Origin: Verrucomicrobiota bacterium
GTDB taxonomy: Bacteria > Verrucomicrobiota > Verrucomicrobiia > Verrucomicrobiales > Akkermansiaceae
NCBI GenBank assembly: GCA_026397725.1
Contig: JAPLUI010000534.1
Coordinates: 1-35,120, forward strand
Length of the DNA stretch: 35,120 bases
Direction of reading: 5' to 3'
In this document: positions 1 through 7,761 of the stretch, in pieces
How the letters are laid out: the number at the start of each line of letters is the position of its first letter
How positions within the stretch are numbered: position 1 is the first letter of the stretch
The notes under the pieces: generated by a model
Databases searched by the model: none
Told to the model about the DNA's origin: nothing
What the model saw: only the letters and a program-made list of their open reading frames with translations
Translations under genes and position numbers: made by a program

Positions 1-84
1 ATCTTCTCGAACACGCCGAACCGCTTGTTCCCTAAGGTGTTCGTTCGTCGTGTGATCCAGAGTCCGTCCGTCAATTTTGGCCAT
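1..84 (-). CDS. IS630-family transposase, N-terminal part (runs off window)
   Basis: Reading the minus strand from an ATG at 84 gives 28 codons beginning MAKIDGRTLDH and continuing to the window edge without a stop. This opening resembles the N-terminus of IS630-type transposases, which start with a helix-turn-helix domain before the DDE domain; only the first part is visible. The element sits directly in front of an MgtE-like gene whose 5' end is missing, so its insertion probably caused that truncation. The IS end must lie between about 85 and 130, but I cannot define the terminal repeat from one end. The family call rests on the short start motif only. Confidence 0.55.
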   Translation of the reverse strand, partial: MAKIDGRTLDHTTNEHLREQAVRRVRED

Positions 85-182
85 GCGCGAGATTATAGCG
101 CAATATCAGTCTGTAGTCTATCCTAAAGACTCCTCAGTATGTCCAGCCGCTTCCCGAGAAAATCGGCAGCTTCAAGGGGAAC

Positions 183-890
183 GTGAAACTCAACATCCTC
201 AAGGATGCGCTGCCGGAGATCCACCCCGTGGACCTGGCCGACATCCTGGAGGAACTCTCCGAAGGGCAGCGCTTGGATATCTTCAATGAACTGAAAACCG
301 AGCAGGCCTCCGATACCCTCGAGGAGATGGAGCCGCGAGCCCAGCGCAGCCTGATTTCGTCCATGGACAAGGAGCGCGTGGCGGATCTGATCGATGAGAT
401 GACTCCGGCGCAGGCCGCCGATGTCCTGGGGGTGTTGCCGGCCAGTGATGCCGAGGAAATCCTCAATCTCATGGAGCACGATGAGACCGACAAGATCGAA
501 TCACTGTTGGATAATGCCGAGCACACCATCTGTGATTTGACCACCATCAATTTCATCCGCCTGTCACCGGATATTCCGACCGCAGTGATCATTGCTGATT
601 TCCGGCGCTTGGCGGCGGATGCCGACGTGGTGCAATATCTTTACATCGTGGAGACCGACGACAGGTTGCTGGGAGTTGTCAGTCTGGCTGAACTGCTCCA
701 AGCGGAACCACGGACGCCCCTCTCAGAGATCATGACAACCCAGGTTGTCTATCTGGAAGAAGGCGACTCCATCAGCGAGGCCAAGGAAAAGTTCTCCCAT
801 TACGGATTTGGCGCTCTTCCGGTGACCGATGCCGACGACATCATACATGGCGTGGTGACCTATCGGGATATCATGGGACTGGTTCATTAG
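183..890 (+). CDS. MgtE_N-CBS domain protein, 5' truncated
   Basis: The product has the helical MgtE N-domain repeats (about residues 1-115, with the HPVDLADILEEL-type motif and repeated DEM/LPxxDAEEIL units) followed by a CBS pair (about 125-235, ending GVVTYRDIMGLVH). In Mg2+ transporters this unit is the cytosolic gate; here no membrane segment follows, so this is the soluble MgtE_N-CBS type, which often carries an upstream PRC-barrel. The listed start is a GTG at 183. The same frame stays open back to 117 and reads through YVQPLPEKIGSFKGN, which looks like genuine family sequence, before meeting TAG at 114-116. The gene has therefore lost its 5' end, probably to the IS630 element beside it, and may be non-functional. 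Confidence 0.7.
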   Translation: MKLNILKDALPEIHPVDLADILEELSEGQRLDIFNELKTEQASDTLEEMEPRAQRSLISSMDKERVADLIDEMTPAQAADVLGVLPASDAEEILNLMEHDETDKIESLLDNAEHTICDLTTINFIRLSPDIPTAVIIADFRRLAADADVVQYLYIVETDDRLLGVVSLAELLQAEPRTPLSEIMTTQVVYLEEGDSISEAKEKFSHYGFGALPVTDADDIIHGVVTYRDIMGLVH

Positions 891-1071
891 GTGCTTGCCC
901 GGCCCCGTTTCAGTTGCCTCACCGCGCTCCCATCCACCATCTCTGATCTACGATCCACAGACCGCGTCAGCGGCGGCTCCAATCGCGGCCAGGACGCCCG
1001 CTACGACCCAATCCATCGAACGCGGCACGATCCGGCGATTGCAAAAATCCGGAACCATGGGAGTGTTCGCC

Positions 1072-1242
1072 ATGGAGTTTGCCGAAGTCACCTGCCCGAC
1101 CTGTTTTGAGGTGTTTGAAGTCGCCGTGCCGCATCCCGACGAGATGCCGGCGGAGGTGGACTACGATTGCGAGGTGTGTTGCCGGCCGCTGGTGGTGGTT
1201 TTCACCCACGATGAAGTTTACGCGCGGGGGCTGGCGGATTAA
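1072..1242 (+). CDS. CPXCG motif-containing cysteine-rich protein
   Basis: A 56-residue protein starting MEFAEVTCPTC. It holds a CxxC pair near the N-terminus (CPTC) and a second cluster (CEVCC) followed by RPLVVVF, the pattern of the small CPXCG family, which probably binds one zinc. Function is unknown in the family. The ATG at 1072 is preferred because it places the first cysteine pair at the usual distance from the N-terminus; an ATG at 1057 is possible. Its stop overlaps by 4 bp the stop of the convergent WYL gene. Confidence 0.65.
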   Translation: MEFAEVTCPTCFEVFEVAVPHPDEMPAEVDYDCEVCCRPLVVVFTHDEVYARGLAD

Positions 1243-2078
1243 CGGGTCTTTTCATCACACTCCAGCAGCCGCACCGGCGGTTTGCCATCGGCCATGGCCA
1301 GGCCCAGGCGGTCCCGCAAATACCCCTCCATCGCCTTGCGCACCCTGAGTTTCAGCACGCGGCCGCGCATGGCGTAGTCCCGCTCCACGGCCTTGTGCTG
1401 CGCCTCGTTCAAATCCTGGTGGGGCCGCACTCGGAGCGTCACCCATTGTTTCCAATCCTTGTCCTCGGCCGGCAACTCCGCCCGCTCCCGGCTCCATTCC
1501 ACCTCCGCGATCCGGCTCAGGGTGAAGTCCCTGAAATCCCCGTTCGTCTCACACCACGCCCGCACGTGCCATCGCGCCCCGTTGTGGCCAAGCGCGTGCG
1601 GCCGCAACCACCGCCATTCCTCACTGCCGCTGTGGACGCTCGCATACCGCACCTTCACCCGCTGGCCATTGAGCACCGCCAGGAAAATCCTGCGCTCCAC
1701 CGCCGCGCCCGCCTCCCGCTCCGGCATTCTCAACACCGCCACACAGCCGCCGCCCTCGCTTTCATCGGTCCAGCCGGTCCAGGTGCTCGTCGCGTCGCCG
1801 CCCAAAAACCTGGCCACCGCCTCATCCAGGCGCGGCTTGGTCAACAGGCACTTCATCTCCGCCGTCGCCTCGTAACGCTTCTGCCGCAGGTTGTACACGA
1901 AGGCCACCGGATTCAGTTCCAGATACCGCTGCAGATCCGACGACGCCTGTGCCATCGACAGCCCGAACAATCCCGCCAGATCCTGCCGCTGCACCGCCCC
2001 CTTCCACCACGCGCAGGTCTCGATGAAGCGCAAGCGCTGCCTCACCGCCCAGTTCTGATCATTGGTCTTGTTTCCCAT
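1239..2078 (-). CDS. WYL-domain transcriptional regulator, BrxR/CapW type
   Basis: A 279-residue protein. The N-terminal winged helix (about 8-65: RLRFIETCAWWKGAVQRQDL, then FGLSMAQASSDLQRY) matches the opening of BrxR/CapW repressors, which control phage-defence operons such as BREX and CBASS. A central WYL domain follows (about 125-200, with WRWLRPHALG and ARWHVRAW) and a C-terminal WCX-like region. In the family, WYL is thought to sense a ligand or nucleic acid and relieve repression. The start ATG at 2078 begins directly before the wHTH; the frame is open further upstream but that stretch is intergenic in character. The divergently placed genes it would be expected to control (2221-3059) are broken, so it may be an orphan repressor. 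Confidence 0.8.
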   Translation of the reverse strand: MGNKTNDQNWAVRQRLRFIETCAWWKGAVQRQDLAGLFGLSMAQASSDLQRYLELNPVAFVYNLRQKRYEATAEMKCLLTKPRLDEAVARFLGGDATSTWTGWTDESEGGGCVAVLRMPEREAGAAVERRIFLAVLNGQRVKVRYASVHSGSEEWRWLRPHALGHNGARWHVRAWCETNGDFRDFTLSRIAEVEWSRERAELPAEDKDWKQWVTLRVRPHQDLNEAQHKAVERDYAMRGRVLKLRVRKAMEGYLRDRLGLAMADGKPPVRLLECDEKTR

Positions 2079-2105
2079 GGTGTGTAACGAGTTGTTCCGG
2101 CCCCC

Positions 2106-2135
2106 CGGATACACCATTTGCCGATGGTTGGCAAA
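2106..2135 (-). promoter_or_regulatory. Putative WYL-gene promoter with overlapping operator
   Basis: On the minus strand there is a TTGCCA box (2129-2134), a 17-bp spacer and TATCCG (2106-2111), about 28 bp ahead of the WYL start. An inverted repeat TTTGCC-N7-GGCAAA (2117-2135) overlaps the -35 box. BrxR/CapW proteins bind inverted repeats and repress their own promoters, so this is a reasonable operator candidate. The -10 match is weak. Confidence 0.4.
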
Positions 2136-2220
2136 CCCAAAATGAAAAAACCTTTGCATCTGTCGTTGTTTTCGCTTGTACCGTATAACTCTTGCTGGTA
2201 AACCCAGTTCAGCAACCATC

Positions 2221-2548
2221 ATGAAAACAGGAATTGCCTTCATCCTCGACCGTTCCGGCTCCATGAGTTCCATGACCCATGCCGCCATCGCCGGCTTCAA
2301 TTTTGAGGTTCCTCTTCCTCGGTGCCAACCAGGATGCCATTGCCACCGCTGCCCACCTGGGCATCCAGGCCCACAACTCCGCCACCTTCGTCGCCGATGA
2401 CGACGATCTCAAAGCCGGCAGTCAAGCCTTCGCCTATAAAATCTCCGCCAGCCGGCGCCATGCCGCCAAGTGCCATCTCGACGACGCCGAGTCCGATGCC
2501 GTCCAAGAATCCATGACCGAATCCCTCGAAAAATCCCGCAAGAAGTAG
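2221..2548 (+). pseudogene. vWA-domain gene, interior deleted and frameshifted
   Basis: The gene starts MKTGIAFILDRSGSM at 2221, with the DxSGS part of a MIDAS metal site typical of von Willebrand A proteins. After AIAGFNFE (about 2305) the frame fails, and the next frame reads FLFLGANQDAIATAAHLGI and on to a stop at 2548. That stretch is the usual C-terminal end of the same small vWA family (normally a little over 200 residues). The middle of the domain, with the remaining MIDAS residues, is absent and the two ends are joined out of frame. The gene lies divergently from the WYL regulator, which presumably once controlled it. It is almost certainly dead. Confidence 0.75.
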
Positions 2549-2670
2549 CTTCGCCGTAGCTGCGGCTTCCAGCCGCAAGTGGCTGCGCCGTGGCTGCGTG
2601 CGAGGCTGCGTGCGTGGCTGCGTGCCTCCGGCCGCAGGCCGTGACTGCGTGCCTCCGGCCGCAGTGCCCA
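2549..2670. repeat. GC-rich palindromic and tandem intergenic repeats
   Basis: The spacer holds a hairpin (GCGGCT-tcc-AGCCGC), then three copies of a unit close to GGCTGCGTGCGT, then two direct copies of a 15-mer (TGCCTCCGGCCGCAG). The CTGCG...CGCAG ends are themselves inverted. Similar GCGGC-type palindromes occur near 21.05 kb, so this looks like a dispersed intergenic repeat rather than coding sequence. Confidence 0.5.
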
Positions 2671-2729
2671 TGGATAGCAAATCCCAGAGACCCCAGCGTT
2701 TCAGCGTATCAGCTTTTACCTCATCCCTC

Positions 2730-3059
2730 ATGAACCCCAATCCCTCAAGCAACGACTGGTTTTTCCCCGTCCATGAAGCCCCCATCCACGCGACCGTCAC
2801 CCGCAACGGCGTTAAGCGGGATGTGCGCGTGCCCCACAAGAAGGCCCTCGTTGCCGCCGACTCCGGCGAGATCCTCGCCTTCAACACCATGACCGACATC
2901 GCCTCCCACCCGCCGCTGAGCCCCCGCTTCCGCCGCGACCGCCCGATCCTCGAACGCCGCGCCGGTGCCTGGCTCCGCGATTTCACCTTCGCCGCAGCCC
3001 AGCCCGGCTTCACCATCCCGGCCCATCTGGAGAAACTGGCCAAGCCGGCTGAAAACTGA
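2730..3059 (+). CDS. Hypothetical protein, possible DUF932 remnant
   Basis: A 109-residue product starting MNPNPSSNDWFFPVHEAPIH. The stretch VPHKKALVAADSGEIL (about residues 31-46) resembles the VPxKKAIVxxDTGE motif near the start of DUF932 proteins, which are phage/plasmid-type proteins of unknown function usually several times longer. The remainder matches nothing I recognise and may be the joined C-terminal end, as in the broken vWA gene next door. It is co-directional with that gene and could have belonged to the same WYL-controlled operon. The family link is tentative. Confidence 0.4.
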   Translation: MNPNPSSNDWFFPVHEAPIHATVTRNGVKRDVRVPHKKALVAADSGEILAFNTMTDIASHPPLSPRFRRDRPILERRAGAWLRDFTFAAAQPGFTIPAHLEKLAKPAEN

Positions 3060-3245
3060 CCCCCTGAAAGCTTCCGTCTCTTTCTGCATTTTCCGCTTCC
3101 ATTCTAGCCAGAATTCCGCTCGACTCACGTCGTTCACTTCGCCGCCCATGTGAAAATCCATGCGCGGTGCCTGAGTTGACGATTTTCGGACACGCCGATC
3201 AATCAGCCGTCAAGTAGCCTCCTCGCCCCGCAACTTTCCCCGCTC

Positions 3246-3551
3246 ATGCCAGCCAAAACAAAACCCCGGAAAGCCCCCAAACCCACGGTTCTCCGTGATT
3301 TCTTCGCATCGCTGGACGAAAAGACGAAAGGGCTCCTGCTGCTTGCATTGAACATGGAAGCCACCCGGCAGATTGTCGCCGCCAGTCTTACGCCTCATGG
3401 CGCTTCCTTGGCTTCTTTCTTCTTGCGGGACCCCCTTCTGCCTGTTTGACTTGGGCCGCGAGAGTTCTCTGCCGCAAAAGGCACTGCCTCAGAGCACCTT
3501 GCGACCGCCACCATTGCCTACAAGCGCCTGCCGAACTACTCAGTCCCCTGA
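3246..3551 (+). pseudogene. Unrecognised reading frame with an internal stop, before dndC
   Basis: An ATG at 3246 opens a basic N-terminus (MPAKTKPRKAPKPTVLRDFF) and 67 codons in all, stopping at 3447-3449. Beyond that stop the same frame is open again (FSAAKGTASEHLATATIAYK...) until 3551, just before the dndC start. The residue composition looks protein-like on both sides, so this may be the two ends of one decayed gene. I do not recognise a family. It could also contain the dnd operon promoter, which I could not otherwise identify. Confidence 0.3.
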
Positions 3552-3559
3552 ACAACCCC

Positions 3560-4852
3560 GTGTTTTCTGAAATAAAAAACTCTCTGAAAGACCTCTACCT
3601 GAGTGACCCCAGACCTTGGCTAATTGGCTTCAGCGGCGGCAAGGATAGTACGATGGTGGCCTCTTTGATTTTCGAGGTTTTGCTCGAAATTCCGAGAGAT
3701 CAGCGAATCAAGCCAATTTCGGTGCTTTGCACCGACACTCGAGTGGAAATTCCCGCAATCGTGGAGATGATCGAGGGAACTTTGGCAAAGATGCAGAAAT
3801 GCTCGAGTTCGGAGGGCTTAGGGTTGGATGTGAACCTGCTCCGGCCACCTCCTGAGCAGTCTTTCTGGGTGAATATCATTGGACGGGGGTATCCCCCGCC
3901 GAATCGGGTATTCCGGTGGTGCACCCAAAGGCTGAAAATCGACCCGGTGACCGCCTTTGTCGAGAGAACCATGAAGGGAGGCAAATGGAGTGAAGCCATT
4001 TTGCACTTGGGTGCCCGTAGAAGCGAAAGCGCAGAACGGGCTCGCAATCTCGGAAACCGGGAGACAAAAAACAATCTCCGGCGCCATGTCGACATGCCGA
4101 ACGTTTGGATCAACAACCCAATCGAGTACGTCTCAACGGAAGAAGTCTGGGCCTACCTACTTCAAAGGCCCAATCCTTGGGGCGGGGACAACCGCCAGCT
4201 CTATAGGGTGTATTCGAACGCTTCGGGCGGAGAGTGCCCTTTGGTTGTTGATGAATCAACCCCGAGTTGCGGCAACTCACGCTTTGGCTGTTGGACATGT
4301 ACTGTGGTTGAAAGGGACAAAGCAAGCGAAGGCCTCCTGGAAAGTGGTGATGAACGCATGGAACACCTAATCGACTTTCGCAATACTCTTATTGAGTTTC
4401 GAAATCCTGAGAACGGCTGGAGAGACACGCGGCGCATGAATGGCGCGGAAGCGGATGGCCCCCTGACAATCAAGGGGCGGCGCGAGCTCTTAAAGCGCTT
4501 GCTTTTGCTCCAGGAAGAGACTGGAATGGAACTCGTAAGTGACGAGGAGTTGCTGCTCATTCAGAAAATCTGGAAAACCGCTCGCGATCCCGATGACGGT
4601 CGTGGGGTGGCTCGTATCATCAAAAAGATAAAGGGGATCCATATGCTCGATTTAAAAGAAGTCAGCCGCTTGCGTGAACTCCAGGAAGAGGTTGCTCAGG
4701 AGAAAGGTATCTGCCCTGACACACTGCGCAGGCTTCTGGCAAAGGTGGAAGAATACTCGGAAAGCCACAAGGCGATGGGGCTCCCTGACGATTTGCTTAA
4801 CATCCTAAAAGACGCAGCTAACGACGCGACACAGGTCCCCCAAGAGGTGTGA
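3560..4852 (+). CDS. dndC: DNA phosphorothioation protein DndC (PAPS reductase-like)
   Basis: DndC is an ATP-pyrophosphatase with an iron-sulfur cluster that carries sulfur from the desulfurase to the DNA backbone together with DndD and DndE. Seen here: the PP-loop SGGKDS at residues 25-30, FRWCTQRLK typical of PAPS-reductase-like folds, and the DndC cysteine signature C226, C237, C244, C247 within STPSCGNSRFGCWTC, the expected cluster ligands. The frame is open 38 codons further upstream, but that part is unlike DndC, so the GTG at 3560, which starts the conserved SEIKNSLKDLY helix, is preferred (430 aa). No good ribosome-binding site precedes it, so the start is uncertain. It heads a six-gene operon; dndD follows after 3 bp. 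Confidence 0.92.
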   Translation: MFSEIKNSLKDLYLSDPRPWLIGFSGGKDSTMVASLIFEVLLEIPRDQRIKPISVLCTDTRVEIPAIVEMIEGTLAKMQKCSSSEGLGLDVNLLRPPPEQSFWVNIIGRGYPPPNRVFRWCTQRLKIDPVTAFVERTMKGGKWSEAILHLGARRSESAERARNLGNRETKNNLRRHVDMPNVWINNPIEYVSTEEVWAYLLQRPNPWGGDNRQLYRVYSNASGGECPLVVDESTPSCGNSRFGCWTCTVVERDKASEGLLESGDERMEHLIDFRNTLIEFRNPENGWRDTRRMNGAEADGPLTIKGRRELLKRLLLLQEETGMELVSDEELLLIQKIWKTARDPDDGRGVARIIKKIKGIHMLDLKEVSRLRELQEEVAQEKGICPDTLRRLLAKVEEYSESHKAMGLPDDLLNILKDAANDATQVPQEV

Positions 4853-4855
4853 ATT

Positions 4856-6928
4856 ATGCCGGAAGTATCTATTGATTCTCTCAGAATTTCGAATTTTGGT
4901 CCCTACTATGGCGACAACGAGCTTCGTTTTGATGAACTCGAAGGCCGTTGTGGCGTTCTAATTGGCGGAAAGAACGGTGCGGGCAAAACCCACCTGCTTC
5001 GCGCCCTTTACCTCGCAGTGGTTGGCGAGGCCGGAGTGGTTGACCTGAAAAAGGTTGAAACCGGGTCTGATGCCACCAAGTTCATCTTTGAGAATGCGCT
5101 AAATCGAAAAGCTGAAGCCGAAGGTGATGACACCTGTTGCTTTGACGTTACAATCTCTCAGCGAGACAAGAATGATGGAGGAGCGCGGAAGCTCCGCCTG
5201 GTCCGGGAGGTTCGCTTCCGGCCCAATTCGCCGGCGATCTGGAAGTCCACAGCTTACCGGATCGAAGGAAAGGGAGTCGAGCAGGTTGACGACGAAAGTC
5301 TGATCTATAAACTAAGGGATGCATTCCTTCCCCGCCATCTCGCCCGCTTTTTCTTTTTCGATGCGGAGCGGAGCCAAAGCTTCAACCTTGGGCAGCAGGA
5401 CATTGTCGAAGGCGTGAGCCGCATCCTCGGCTTATGGACCTATGGGGAACTCGAAGACGACCTTCGCCAGTTGATCACAAGCAAGATCCCAAAAGTTTTT
5501 GATTCAAAGACCGCCAGCGTCGCGAGCAATAAACTGGCCGAAGTCACTGGTAGAATTGTGACCGCCGAGGGCAAACAAAAGAGCCACTCAGCGGAACTCA
5601 AGGCACTGGAGATTGAGGAATCCGAGGCAAATTCAGAAATGTTTGATGTCGAGGAACGACTCCTCACTTTGGGAGCGGTAGATCCACAAAAAATGGAAGC
5701 TGCCCGGGACCGCCGCACGGAGATCACCGGTGCCAAGGCGGAGCTCGAATCGCAGCTCAGAGAATCTTGGGAAAAACACCTACCCCTGATGCTTCTCGGA
5801 GGATTCAGGAAAGTGCTGCGCGATTACCTGTTGACCGAAGAGCGCCGCAGGGAATGGGAGGCAAGCAAGTCGGCAGTGGAACCGAAGATCCCCGCGGTCA
5901 AGGCTGAGGTATTTGAAAACGTTCCTGCGACATACACGCTCCACGCCGACTTTGAAAGTTTTTACAAGGAACGCTTGGAAACCGCCCTCAAGAATCTTTT
6001 CCATCCCGCCCCCGAGGGCATGGCTGCGAAGATCTTTGCCACAGACCGAAACGATACAAGCGCCCAAGTGAGAGCCCAGTTGATGGGTGCTGTTGGTAAC
6101 GTCAAGGAACTCGTCGATGTCTCGATCAAGCTCGAACGAATGGAGAGTGAGGCGAGAGAGCTGGACCAGCAGATAAAGAACTTCAGCCAAAACGCTGCGG
6201 CCGTTGCTGAAGGCGGGCGACTTCATTCGAGACGTGGGGAGTTGACTGAGACACTTAAACAAATCCGGGGCAAGAAAGAAGAGCTGCTAAATGATCTTGG
6301 CCGCCTCGAAACTGAGCTTTCCGAACTGCGCCGAGAGGAAAAGCTTCTTACCGAGCAAGCCGACAAAGGGGCGAAAGGGCAGAACATGATACTGCTGGCG
6401 CACCGCTACCGAGAAGCCGCTGCTGAAATCCGGTCACGGGCGGCAAAACAACTCCGGAAAAAGATCTCCGAAACAGTTGGCGAGATCTGGGTAGAGATTA
6501 CGGAACGTAGCCGTGAGTTTAAAGGAATGGAGTTTGATGACCATTGGAAGTGCTGGCTCAAGCGGGTTGATGGAAAACAGGCAACTTGGGAAGATACTAA
6601 CACTTCAGCAGGACAACGCCAGGTCCGATTGTTAGCATTCTACGAAGCCCTGCGCCGCCTGGCCAAAGTAGTTCCTCCGTTGGTGGTGGATACCCCACTT
6701 GGCCGCCTTGATAAAGAAGTCAAGAATGCCGTATTGGACAGGCTTTATCTTACCGGCCACCAATCCATTATTCTCTCCACAAACTCCGAAATTGATCCGC
6801 GAAGTGAGCAGTTCGAAGTAATCCGTGGTCGTCTCGGGAGGGTTTACACGATCCACCCCTATGGTGAAGAAGGAAGCACCGATTACCGGGTGAAGATTAA
6901 GGCTAATTACTTCGGGGAGACACCTTGA
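4856..6928 (+). CDS. dndD: DNA phosphorothioation ATPase DndD (SMC/Rad50-like)
   Basis: A 690-residue SMC/Rad50-type ATPase. The N-terminal half-domain has Walker A GGKNGAGKT (37-45) after a LRISNFGPYYG opening typical of DndD/RecF/Rad50 proteins. A long charged coiled-coil region (about 220-560) separates it from the C-terminal half with the ABC-type signature STSAGQRQV-like segment (near 580-590) and Walker B PPLVVDTPLGRLD (about 607-619). DndD is thought to supply ATPase or nicking energy for sulfur insertion as part of DndCDE. It starts 3 bp after dndC and its stop overlaps the next gene. Confidence 0.93.
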   Translation: MPEVSIDSLRISNFGPYYGDNELRFDELEGRCGVLIGGKNGAGKTHLLRALYLAVVGEAGVVDLKKVETGSDATKFIFENALNRKAEAEGDDTCCFDVTISQRDKNDGGARKLRLVREVRFRPNSPAIWKSTAYRIEGKGVEQVDDESLIYKLRDAFLPRHLARFFFFDAERSQSFNLGQQDIVEGVSRILGLWTYGELEDDLRQLITSKIPKVFDSKTASVASNKLAEVTGRIVTAEGKQKSHSAELKALEIEESEANSEMFDVEERLLTLGAVDPQKMEAARDRRTEITGAKAELESQLRESWEKHLPLMLLGGFRKVLRDYLLTEERRREWEASKSAVEPKIPAVKAEVFENVPATYTLHADFESFYKERLETALKNLFHPAPEGMAAKIFATDRNDTSAQVRAQLMGAVGNVKELVDVSIKLERMESEARELDQQIKNFSQNAAAVAEGGRLHSRRGELTETLKQIRGKKEELLNDLGRLETELSELRREEKLLTEQADKGAKGQNMILLAHRYREAAAEIRSRAAKQLRKKISETVGEIWVEITERSREFKGMEFDDHWKCWLKRVDGKQATWEDTNTSAGQRQVRLLAFYEALRRLAKVVPPLVVDTPLGRLDKEVKNAVLDRLYLTGHQSIILSTNSEIDPRSEQFEVIRGRLGRVYTIHPYGEEGSTDYRVKIKANYFGETP

Positions 6929-7761
6929 AACACATGACAATCATAGAGGCCATCAAGGAGACAATGAAGCTTCAGGGCAAACCCCTGACGATTCCAGAGA
7001 TTTACGCGGGTATCTCGGAGGCTGGCCTTTACACATTCAATGCGGAAAAACCACTCCACATCGTTGCGAGTCAAATCCGCCGTCATTGCAGAGGCCTCTC
7101 GTTTCCCTCGGCCTCTAGCACCAAGCACTTTGAAAGTAGAGGAGAAGGGCTTTATTACTTTCTAAATCGCTCCGTTCAGGAAAAGCAACCGAAAGAAACT
7201 GTTTCGACGCCTAAGAGATCCTTGCTTAACGATCTCAAGGCTGCCCACAAAAGCTACACTGCAGATGTCCGCTCACGAATTCTCGGTGGGTTGAAACGGC
7301 TACAACCAGAAATCTTCGAGCAATTCGCCAAAAAACTATTAGAAGCATACGGTTTCACTGGAGTCTGTGTAACACAAAGCTCCAAGGACGGAGGAATTGA
7401 TGGTCATGGCCGACTCAAGGTCGGGCTCGCGCACATTAATGTGGCGTTTCAATGCAAACGCTACACAAATAAGACGATTGGCCGCCCTGTGATAGACCAA
7501 TTCCGTGGAGCCATTCAAGGTCAGGTGGAACAAGGCATTTTTTTCACAACTTCGCGTTTCGTTCCGAAAGCTGAGGAGATATCGTTCAAGCCGGGGGCTG
7601 TGCCCATCATTTTGCTGGACGGAGAAGCTATCGTTGATCTTATGATCGAAAAGCGATTTGGGGTTGAAATCGAGCACATGTCGGTCCCCAGTTACGCTTT
7701 GGACATGCTGTTCGCCGAGGAGGACTCCTCGGCTTCTTCTCTTCAAGCTACCAAGTCATGA
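6925..7761 (+). CDS. HARE-HTH and Mrr-type restriction endonuclease
   Basis: Residues 1-82 form a HARE-HTH winged helix (MTIIEAIKETMKLQGKPLTI...GLYYFL), a module that links DNA modification readers to nucleases. Residues 125-255 are an Mrr_cat-type PD-(D/E)xK nuclease: E132 in the FEQFAKKLL helix, D159 in DGGIDG (155-160) and Q176-x-K178 in FQCKRY, so the active site looks intact. The listed TTG start (6925) overlaps the dndD stop and has GGGGAG 5 nt upstream; an ATG at 6934 would shorten it by three residues. The gene is locked between dndD and the DndE-HerA gene by overlaps at both ends. By inference it is a restriction component acting on DNA lacking, or carrying, phosphorothioate. Confidence 0.85.
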   Translation: MKHMTIIEAIKETMKLQGKPLTIPEIYAGISEAGLYTFNAEKPLHIVASQIRRHCRGLSFPSASSTKHFESRGEGLYYFLNRSVQEKQPKETVSTPKRSLLNDLKAAHKSYTADVRSRILGGLKRLQPEIFEQFAKKLLEAYGFTGVCVTQSSKDGGIDGHGRLKVGLAHINVAFQCKRYTNKTIGRPVIDQFRGAIQGQVEQGIFFTTSRFVPKAEEISFKPGAVPIILLDGEAIVDLMIEKRFGVEIEHMSVPSYALDMLFAEEDSSASSLQATKS

